From IMG/VR virus record IMGVR_UViG_3300023202_000205, positions 1 to 64,000 of that record: DNA of 64,000 nucleotides; one strand, 5' to 3'. A program made the translations under genes and the position numbers. Numbering within the stretch: position 1 is the stretch's first letter; every line of letters begins with the position of its first letter. Of this stretch, positions 1 through 5,755 are shown piece by piece. Below the pieces are notes generated by a model. It worked only from the letters and a program-made list of their open reading frames with translations. It ran no database searches and was not told the DNA's origin. Source of the stretch: a virus.

Positions 1-99
1 ACGGTGCCTGCCGGCAGCGTGCTGCCTCCGAGGTTGAGCAGTTGGAGCCTCTCTGGCAGCACGGTGCCTGCCGGCAGCGTGCTGCCTCCGAGGTTGAGC
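1..99. repeat. 60-bp tandem coding repeat
   Basis: Bases 1-39 and 61-99 are identical, giving a 60-bp period. This encodes the 20-residue solenoid repeat of the partial leftward gene. The exact DNA identity suggests recent duplication of a repeat unit, so copy number may vary between related phages. The array continues beyond the left edge of the window. Confidence 0.85.
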
Positions 100-158
100 C
101 CGTGGAGTTTAGCCCATTCCTTCTCGGTGTAGGATACCCGTTTAATTATTTCTGGCAT
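1..158 (-). CDS. Leucine-rich-repeat-like solenoid protein, partial
   Basis: Read leftward from an ATG at 156-158, preceded by a clear AAGGAG ribosome site 4 bases away. It runs off the window edge, so only 52 residues are seen. After a short head (MPEIIKRVSYTEKEWAKL) comes a repeat of 20 residues containing LNLGGSTLPAGTVLP. The second copy begins before the window edge and is identical over at least 13 codons. Such short Leu/Gly/Pro repeats build LRR-like or beta-solenoid folds used for protein binding. The total repeat number and function cannot be seen. It lies downstream of a 48-bp element that also precedes the MYG1 gene. Confidence 0.7.
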   Translation of the reverse strand, partial: MPEIIKRVSYTEKEWAKLHGLNLGGSTLPAGTVLPERLQLLNLGGSTLPAGT

Positions 159-220
159 TTTCACTCCTTCCGGTTTGGTAGGTACAATCGGCGTAGGGCC
201 GGATTCACATTCCTTATCCG

Positions 221-268
221 ATCCTCCTTGGGATCACGTGGTTATCGGGAGTATACGTGTTACACCCC
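221..268 (-). promoter_or_regulatory. Leftward promoter/leader element, copy A
   Basis: Aligned without gaps to a second copy at 1747-1794, with 38 of 48 positions the same. Conserved blocks read leftward are GGGGTGT, then ACTCC, then AACCACGTGATCC, then AAGGAGGAT. It sits between the stop of the unknown gene at 269 and the solenoid gene start at 158. The last block resembles a ribosome site, but here no ATG follows at the right distance. A GTG could open a 15-codon leader peptide ending just before the solenoid gene. A promoter plus 5' leader is inferred from position and conservation; no transcription start is visible. Confidence 0.55.
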
Positions 269-793
269 CTATCTCATGCACTTAGCCTTCACTTCCTCAC
301 ACCGAGCAAGGAAGACTTCTTTGTCCCCGGTATGAAGTGCCTCGTTCAACAACTCGCGAAGCATCAACGCATTTTGATAATAGGTGAACGCTTCCCCATG
401 GGACCCCCACATATTACCTGCTCCGACGAATTTACTGAGGGTATCGATTACGACACCGGGGGTCTTCTCAGCCATATCGGCCCAGTTATTGAGGATCCAG
501 TCGATATCCTTGTACTTATTCTCGCGTTCTTCTTTCTCTTTCTTCCACTGATCTATCAGCTCCTGGCCTCCGTGCTTGACGTAGGTCATCAACGATTCCT
601 GGTACCAAGAGCATTCCGATCCCCTCCGCAATAGGAGGGTATATTTGGGTTCGTCACTTTCTACACCGAATTGATCATAGTAGCTTCCGATGACGATTGC
701 TTCTTCACCGGCGCCGTCGAAGTGTCGCATGTAAGCTGGGAACTCGTCTGCGAGCCTCACCACATCTCCTCGGTGGAACTTCTGGGAATGCAT
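269..793 (-). CDS. Phage protein of unknown function (174 aa)
   Basis: ATG start with a GGGGGT stretch upstream as a weak ribosome site, 12 bases after the MYG1 gene, so probably in the same transcript. I recognise no family. The N-terminal 75 residues (KFHRGDVVRLADEF, then YTLLLRRGSECSWY) look like a small beta barrel of the kind seen in KOW/SH3-like domains. The C-terminal 100 residues are helical and charged (DQWKKEKEERENKYKD). No signal peptide or membrane segment is seen. Its size and company suggest a small host-takeover or accessory protein, but that is only inference from position. Confidence 0.75.
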   Translation of the reverse strand: MHSQKFHRGDVVRLADEFPAYMRHFDGAGEEAIVIGSYYDQFGVESDEPKYTLLLRRGSECSWYQESLMTYVKHGGQELIDQWKKEKEERENKYKDIDWILNNWADMAEKTPGVVIDTLSKFVGAGNMWGSHGEAFTYYQNALMLRELLNEALHTGDKEVFLARCEEVKAKCMR

Positions 794-805
794 TAGATAC
801 CCCCG

Positions 806-1741
806 TTATTCTTCTAACGCCATCTGAGCGAGGGCAACAGCTCCACTGAGAGTGGTGTGTCCGGCCAGGAACCGATTGGGGTGGCAAAAGATACCACCCG
901 TAATACCAGTCACTTTGTCGAGCTCCTCCCCTTGGAGTCCCGCCCAAGGCTCCGGAAGCGATTTTCGACCGTTGAACGACCCGGGTTTGCTAGGTACCTC
1001 CTGAACTCGCCAGGTATTTGAGGCATCATCGGGAAAGATAACGTAGAGTATCTCGGGGAACTCCCTGGAAATTACGTCCATCGCTGCTGGTTCGTACTGC
1101 GAGAATTGTATGACCCCTTTGAAAAGTGGAGCCGCACCACGGACTCGGATAGCGGACAGCGACTTGCGTGAGACCCCACGGATAACATCCAAGAGGACTG
1201 TGACGGCGAGTTCGACCGCTTTGTCAAAATCCTTCCGATCCCCGACCTCGCGGTTCATTCCAAAGATGATCTGGTTAAACGAGACAGTGGGTACCCTGAC
1301 CGCTCCATGCGTTCCACGAAGAGTTTTGTGCCCTTCCACAGCGCCACAATCGGAGGCGTCGATTGCGGAGACGAATTCTTTGTCCACCGTTTCCGCGATT
1401 TCCTTACAGGCATCGTGGCTCGCTACGGTGGTCAGCTTCTGGATCACCAAATCTCCGAAGTGCCTCCACACGAGCCCAGCTGACGCGTAGGGTATACCAC
1501 CGGGCCTCGGCGCGGGGCCTCCTTCCCGCATGTGGTGGTCGAGCCGCCTCTCGTCAGGAATGTACTTACCCCCGACATCGATCACCCAGGCACCCTTGTC
1601 TTGGTGCTCGTTAATGACTTTCTCGTCTCGTGTACGAATGACCTGCAGGTCCTCCCCGTACACGATCTTGAGTATTGCCACGCCAACGACCTCGTCAGCG
1701 TGGAATATACCGTGGTGAGTTACTACGGTGTGTTCCGTCAT
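806..1741 (-). CDS. MYG1-family metal-dependent hydrolase/nuclease
   Basis: 311 residues, close to the length of bacterial and eukaryotic MYG1 (UPF0160) proteins. Family signatures are clear: THHGIFHADEVVGVAIL at the N-terminus, VIDVGGKYIPDERRLDHHM around residues 53-71, then SAGLVWRHFG, EFVSAIDASDCG, and a C-terminal half with FPDDASNTW, GSFNGRKSLPEPWAGL and HPNRFLAGHTT. MYG1 proteins are DHH-like, and the eukaryotic member has been reported as a 3'-5' RNA exonuclease. The His/Asp metal ligands (HADE, DHH) are intact. Start ATG has an AAGGAGG site 7 bases upstream and lies directly after the conserved 48-bp element. A role in RNA or nucleotide turnover during infection is inferred. Confidence 0.9.
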   Translation of the reverse strand: MTEHTVVTHHGIFHADEVVGVAILKIVYGEDLQVIRTRDEKVINEHQDKGAWVIDVGGKYIPDERRLDHHMREGGPAPRPGGIPYASAGLVWRHFGDLVIQKLTTVASHDACKEIAETVDKEFVSAIDASDCGAVEGHKTLRGTHGAVRVPTVSFNQIIFGMNREVGDRKDFDKAVELAVTVLLDVIRGVSRKSLSAIRVRGAAPLFKGVIQFSQYEPAAMDVISREFPEILYVIFPDDASNTWRVQEVPSKPGSFNGRKSLPEPWAGLQGEELDKVTGITGGIFCHPNRFLAGHTTLSGAVALAQMALEE

Positions 1742-1746
1742 GATGC

Positions 1747-1794
1747 ATCCTCCTTAGGATCACGTGGTTTTATGGAGTGTCTATATAACACCCC
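1747..1794 (-). promoter_or_regulatory. Leftward promoter/leader element, copy B
   Basis: Second copy of the element at 221-268, with the same internal spacing. Here its terminal AAGGAGGAT block serves as the ribosome site of the MYG1 gene (ATG at 1741). The AT-rich core TTATATAG lies between the GGGGTGT and ACTCC blocks. ATCCT and AGGAT flanking AAGG could form a small hairpin covering the ribosome site. No consensus sigma-70 -35/-10 pair with normal spacing is shared by both copies, so a phage-specific or modified-polymerase promoter is possible. Confidence 0.6.
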
Positions 1795-1885
1795 TCTCGT
1801 AGCTCTACCCCTGTCCATTCAGGGTGTTACCGACAGCGCATCGGTATCCGCTTCCTACCACGTGGAGGTGGCTACTTGAGGAAGC

Positions 1886-2715
1886 AAGGGCACCAACAAA
1901 GCGTTGGTGCCCTAGTGCCTAGAACGGCACCATCAAAAACGCAGGCCTGGCCTTCCCGGCTTCTTCTGAATTGTGGGAAAGCCCAGCCACACCATTTACG
2001 TTGGCTTACGGGGTTATACTCTTTTCCATGAGTCGCGGGATTATTTGTCCCACATTTCCATACACGTCCATGGTCCTAACGATAAGTCCGTAAATCGTTC
2101 AAAGCCCCCGACACACGCCGGGGTAGAAGCTCCTTCTGATAAACAGGTTGCATCGTAGCCCATTTGTCCGCTATGGCGTGCGTACCCCTCTATGAATGTC
2201 CCTACCTAGTAGGAACGCCCACAGTAGCGCAGTGGGAAGAGGGTTGAGAGAGCCGAGCAAAAATAGCTCTCAAGGACACGCAAGGCCCTACCTTTATATG
2301 GATTTAATCCAGCGGCTCCACGTAACCGCAAGAGCAGTAGGGAGACGCCACTCTCCTAACTACCCCCGAGACCCTTACGGCCTCTTCCACCGGTAAGGAC
2401 AATCTGCAAGGTTCCGAGAACCCGGTGGGACGCTTCCCTCATTTGCAAGGGACGGGGTGCGACGACCCCTCTCCATAGGTTCGGCGACTGCATGCCGTCG
2501 CCTATCTATAAAGTTGCGCTGCTGGCTTAGGATATCCATGGCTTTCACCACAGGCTCTTTTCAGCTCAGCTTACTCGGTATGGGCGGTTACTTCCGCCCC
2601 CTAGAAATCCTGCCACCTGGGCAGTGTCTATCGGATGCCACAGATCCGTTACCGAGCTGGGTTCCTAGCGCCGTCGCTAGGTACAACCCAGTACCAGCTA
2701 TATCTAATAGCTAAT
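1886..2715 (-). ncRNA. Candidate large structured non-coding RNA
   Basis: No convincing gene occupies 1742-2864; reading frames here are short and lack ribosome sites. Dense complementarity is present instead. There is a junction closed by CCCTAC (2286-2291)/GTAGGG (2337-2342) holding two hairpins, stems at 2373-2398, 2410-2422, 2454-2469 and 2483-2502, and a four-way junction closed by CTCGGTA (2574-2580)/TACCGAG (2650-2656) that holds three hairpins. A long hairpin lies at 2658-2691. More stems occur at 2127-2139 and 2201-2213. Leftward transcription is favoured because several stems extend through G-U pairs only on that strand, because loops become purine-rich, and because a GC-rich hairpin lies at the left end. 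Size and phage setting recall GOLLD and ROOL RNAs, but class membership is not shown. Ends are approximate. Confidence 0.6.
1888..1912 (-). terminator. GC-rich hairpin at left end of the structured RNA
   Basis: A perfect 10-bp stem (GGGCACCAAC/GTTGGTGCCC) with a 5-base loop. Read leftward it is followed by TTGCTTCCTC, a modest T-rich tract, so it could be the intrinsic terminator of the candidate non-coding RNA. The T tract is poor, so a purely structural 3' hairpin is an alternative. Confidence 0.45.
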
Positions 2716-2769
2716 ACTACCTCATTTATATATACGAAATATAGGCCCATTATTAAGCATATACCAGTC

Positions 2770-2810
2770 CCCCTGGAGGGGGTTAATGCCCCCTAGGGGG
2801 CATCCAGGGG
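2770..2810. repeat. Nested inverted repeat upstream of the glycosyltransferase operon
   Basis: Outer arms CCCCTGGA (2770-2777) and TCCAGGGG (2803-2810) enclose inner arms TGCCCCC (2787-2793) and GGGGGCA (2796-2802). Rightward it is followed by CCCCTTTT, so it could end rightward transcription or insulate the leftward RNA from the rightward operon. An AT-rich stretch at 2715-2765 between it and the structured RNA is the likeliest place for the RNA's promoter; no consensus boxes are certain. Confidence 0.55.
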
Positions 2811-2826
2811 CCCCTTTTAAAGGATT

Positions 2827-2842
2827 GTGTTCGCGCAAACAC
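2827..2842. repeat. Dispersed palindrome, copy 1
   Basis: GTGTTCGCGCAAACAC, one mismatch from a perfect palindrome of the GTGTTCGCGNGAACAC type that occurs six times in this window. This copy is intergenic, upstream of the first glycosyltransferase gene. It is followed by a separate ACCCCC/GGGGGT hairpin (2851-2866). Confidence 0.7.
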
Positions 2843-2909
2843 CTTCTCTGACCCCCTACCGGGGGTGATCGATCTTGACGACTGTAGCATACCCGCATAT
2901 GGTTTCGCC

Positions 2910-4160
2910 ATGGCGAAGCTGCTCTGTGTAACCCCCTGGCCCGGGTTGAAAACCCATTACGGTCGTGTACCCGCTGGGCTTATCCCCTTGTGGAAAAAGC
3001 ACTTCGAGGAAGTAGCCATTTGGAGTACCTACGGAGGGCCAGAGGATGGGGAGGACCCCACGGGTACCAGCCGTACCTGGCATGAAGACAAACCACTGCT
3101 AGAGCGGCTTACCCAGTTGGGGGACCTCATTCAAAGCGGAGAATGGAGCCACATTTGGATTCTCGGTGACTTGGGCTTCCTGTCAGATCTTGCAGGTCTC
3201 GGCCTGACTCAGTCCAACCTTCCTAATCAGCTCCTTTATGCGTATGCCATAATCGACACTCCTTTTATCGATCAAGAATACGCTAAGCTCGCAGCACATT
3301 ACGATTTCTTCGTATGTCTCTCCGGAATGGCTACGGGTGCCTACGTCGAACTCGTAGCAGGCCTTGGCCCTCAAGCACCAAAGGACCTCTTTAAGGGAGC
3401 CCTTCATTGTAAGACAATCAGGCCAGGGGTCGACAACACCGTCTTTTACCCACTCGATTCCCACAAAAGGGAGTTTGGCAAAGAAGAGCTGCGAGAGGCT
3501 ATCTTCGGAGGTCGTGTAGCCAAGGACGACCTGCTGATCATGGTCTCTGGGCATAAGTCACGAAGAAAGGGTATCCCACAAGCCTGCTCCTTGGTAAGCC
3601 AACTACAACCGCTCATAGGAGATCGGAGAGTAAAACTCTACTTCCATATGGACTGCCGCCCTACCGGGGACCGCCCACTCAATATCCCCATTCTTGCCGA
3701 GGGGTGCGATTTGAACTCCCGCAAAGACGTGCTTTATGCAGACGGTTTCTTCCGTGATGGCAAGCCCACGCTGAGTGACCAGGATCTCAACCAGCTCTAT
3801 AACTCAGTGGATTTGGTGCTCTGTCCGGACATAGCCAATGGGTGGCCTTTCACCGCTTCGGAGGCTATGGCTGCCGGGACTGTTGTAGCTGCCCCTGGCG
3901 ACCACGTCTGGCTCGACCTACTCGACCGACGTGGTATCGAACTGCCCTGCACTGAGTTCGGCTGGGCCCCTTGGTCACGCTCGGAAATGGCCCGCTTCAT
4001 AGATCCCGGCGTATCCGCACAAAAAATCGCGGAAGTAGTTAACGATATCAACCGTTACGAGGAGACTCGGGAAGCGGGAATACGCTGGGCCTTTCTCGAC
4101 CGCACTTCTTCTTGGGACTACTCCGCCGACCAATGGTTAGGGCTCTTTGGTGTTGCATGA
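2910..4160 (+). CDS. GT4-like (GT-B fold) glycosyltransferase
   Basis: About 416 residues. The C-terminal half shows a GT-B nucleotide-sugar-binding domain: IRPGVDNTVFYP, LIMVSGHKSRRKGIPQA, then LYNSVDLVLCPDIANGWPFTASEAMAAGTVVAA, where the Glu of the SEAMA motif is the usual donor-contact residue. The N-terminal half (LLCVTPWPGLKTHYG) is the acceptor domain. Enzymes of this family move a sugar from a nucleotide donor to a glycan, protein or DNA base; the acceptor is not known here. I chose ATG 2910 (MAKLLCVTPWPG); the frame is open to a GTG at 2865, but that GTG lies inside a hairpin. No strong ribosome site is seen for either start. The stop overlaps the next start (ATGA). Confidence 0.85.
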   Translation: MAKLLCVTPWPGLKTHYGRVPAGLIPLWKKHFEEVAIWSTYGGPEDGEDPTGTSRTWHEDKPLLERLTQLGDLIQSGEWSHIWILGDLGFLSDLAGLGLTQSNLPNQLLYAYAIIDTPFIDQEYAKLAAHYDFFVCLSGMATGAYVELVAGLGPQAPKDLFKGALHCKTIRPGVDNTVFYPLDSHKREFGKEELREAIFGGRVAKDDLLIMVSGHKSRRKGIPQACSLVSQLQPLIGDRRVKLYFHMDCRPTGDRPLNIPILAEGCDLNSRKDVLYADGFFRDGKPTLSDQDLNQLYNSVDLVLCPDIANGWPFTASEAMAAGTVVAAPGDHVWLDLLDRRGIELPCTEFGWAPWSRSEMARFIDPGVSAQKIAEVVNDINRYEETREAGIRWAFLDRTSSWDYSADQWLGLFGVA

Positions 4161-5755
4161 CAATACCTAACGTCTTTCACTTCCTCTTCCCTACCCAACC
4201 TGTAGGAGATAGGGCTCCCCTTCCTTTTAGCCCTCACCATTATTTCTGCCTGTATTCCTGCCTCGTCACTCAGGGAGCACAGATTATTCTTCACACAGAT
4301 GGGGAGATCTCAGGGGTGTGGTGGGATGCTATCAAAGATGATATCGAAGTACGACATCGAGAATTCAGCCAGACACTTGACTTAACAAGGCTGGAAGTCC
4401 TTATAGAAGAGGGTGGTGTCTACTCGGATATCGACACCATTTTCATCAAGTCACTTGAGCACCTTTTACAAGATGATCGGGTTAAGCTTCAAAAAGAACA
4501 GAACGGGCTGCCAAGTAATAGCTTGATAGCTAGCCCTACGGAGCACCCGTTTCTTCAAGCATGGGTTTTCAGCAACCCTTCTCGACACCTTCCACAAGAG
4601 TTGCAAAACCGATTCTCAGAACAGCTACGCCTCGAGGAGCTGGAAAAGCTAGATAACCCTTCCTGGGATCCCCTTGGGGCACAGTCTCTCTTTACTAATG
4701 ATGTGAGCCTAAACAACAGTTATCTCGTCAATCTCTGCCAACGGGTAAACTGGGAAAAACACCTCAAGCATAATATACGTGACGATATCATTTACGAGTA
4801 CAACTCTACTCTTAATAAAATATTGAGACGCTTCGTACCCAGGCCCTCTTTCGACTTTACAGCTGTCATACCTATTCGGGTAGAACATCAAGATCGGTTG
4901 GAAAACGTACTAGCTGTTACTAGCTACTTGGTCAACCAGCTCTGCGTTAACCACGTTATCGTTGTAGAAGGTGGAGAACGCCCCTCCTTGATGCATCTTT
5001 TGGATAAACGAATACGTTACATCTACGTTCAACAATCAGCAGAGGATGTCTGGAATAAGTCTAAACTGGTCAACTCGGCTATGCCTTGGATCAGCACTAC
5101 AGCGATGGCTATTTGGGACGCGGATGTACTTATCTCCATGATGCAGCTAAGAGCTGCAATGAAGATACTCGAAGACCCAGAACACTCGGCCTGCATCCCC
5201 TGTAGCTCCATGTATCACATTAAGCGCGAATTCCTGAGCGACGCTCAAGTAGGAAGGTTAAACCCTGGTGGGATCCTAGGTAACGAAGATAATATCCTTT
5301 TTACGATGGAGACCTCTACGGCAGCAGGTTTATTTATGCTACGTACAGATGTGTTCAAACACCTGAGAGGATTGAATGAGCAATACTGGGGGTGGGGTTA
5401 TGAAGACGATGACATGCTCGTACGGGTTATTCGGCTTACCAAAGGGCACTTGCTTAAAGTGACTGGGCCTATGTTTCATTTCTCACATCAGCGGACTGAG
5501 AACAGTTGGCCCGTTCAAGAACATGGGGAGCGCTCAGAAGCCCAGCGAGCTCGGGCAACCAAAGGCCCTATAGAGCAGTTAAGACAGTACCTCGGTATTA
5601 CCGAGGAGATAGGGAGCTACTCCAAAGACATCTTTCCAAAGCCCCCCAATGAGGAGGAGCGAGAGTGGATGATAGCGATATATGAAAATGCCGTATCCGG
5701 TAGTCCTACTTACTTTACCCCTCGTTCTGACTTACCCCAGCTAAGGAAGCGTTGA
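4157..5755 (+). CDS. Two-domain glycosyltransferase (GT32-like + GT-A/GT7-like)
   Basis: 532 residues from an ATG that overlaps the upstream stop as ATGA. The N-terminal domain starts TIPNVFHFLFPT and carries EEGGVYSDIDTIF with the DxD metal/nucleotide-sugar motif at residues 91-93, typical of GT32/Gly_transf_sug enzymes. From about residue 250 a second GT-A domain begins (TAVIPIRVEHQDRLENVL), with AIWDADVLI as its own DxD and WGWGYEDDDMLVRV, the hallmark of GT7/GT27-type C-terminal domains. Two catalytic modules in one chain suggest sequential addition of two sugars. It is transcribed with the GT4 gene; its tail overlaps the end of the convergent primase-like gene by 41 bases. Confidence 0.85.
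   Translation: MTIPNVFHFLFPTQPVGDRAPLPFSPHHYFCLYSCLVTQGAQIILHTDGEISGVWWDAIKDDIEVRHREFSQTLDLTRLEVLIEEGGVYSDIDTIFIKSLEHLLQDDRVKLQKEQNGLPSNSLIASPTEHPFLQAWVFSNPSRHLPQELQNRFSEQLRLEELEKLDNPSWDPLGAQSLFTNDVSLNNSYLVNLCQRVNWEKHLKHNIRDDIIYEYNSTLNKILRRFVPRPSFDFTAVIPIRVEHQDRLENVLAVTSYLVNQLCVNHVIVVEGGERPSLMHLLDKRIRYIYVQQSAEDVWNKSKLVNSAMPWISTTAMAIWDADVLISMMQLRAAMKILEDPEHSACIPCSSMYHIKREFLSDAQVGRLNPGGILGNEDNILFTMETSTAAGLFMLRTDVFKHLRGLNEQYWGWGYEDDDMLVRVIRLTKGHLLKVTGPMFHFSHQRTENSWPVQEHGERSEAQRARATKGPIEQLRQYLGITEEIGSYSKDIFPKPPNEEEREWMIAIYENAVSGSPTYFTPRSDLPQLRKR

Noticed and set aside
2224-2242. tRNA D-arm-like stretch TAGCGCAGTGGGAAGAG
   Set aside because: No pairing acceptor stem, anticodon arm or TTC loop around it, so no tRNA call.
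2574-2656. Cloverleaf-like fold as a tRNA gene
   Set aside because: Middle hairpin has a 5-base loop, the last loop lacks TTC and the first arm has no GG; kept as part of the structured RNA only.
1742-2714. Several short open frames on the + strand (for example 1973-2158, 2457-2714)
   Set aside because: No ribosome sites, no sensible protein composition, and dense hairpins; judged not coding.
2870-2905. TTGACG...TATGGT as a sigma-70 promoter before ATG 2910
   Set aside because: Only moderate box matches; would make a leaderless message; not strong enough to list as a feature.
2865-2909. GTG at 2865 as start of the GT4 gene
   Set aside because: It lies in the ACCCCC/GGGGGT hairpin without a usable ribosome site; ATG 2910 gives the normal start of the fold.
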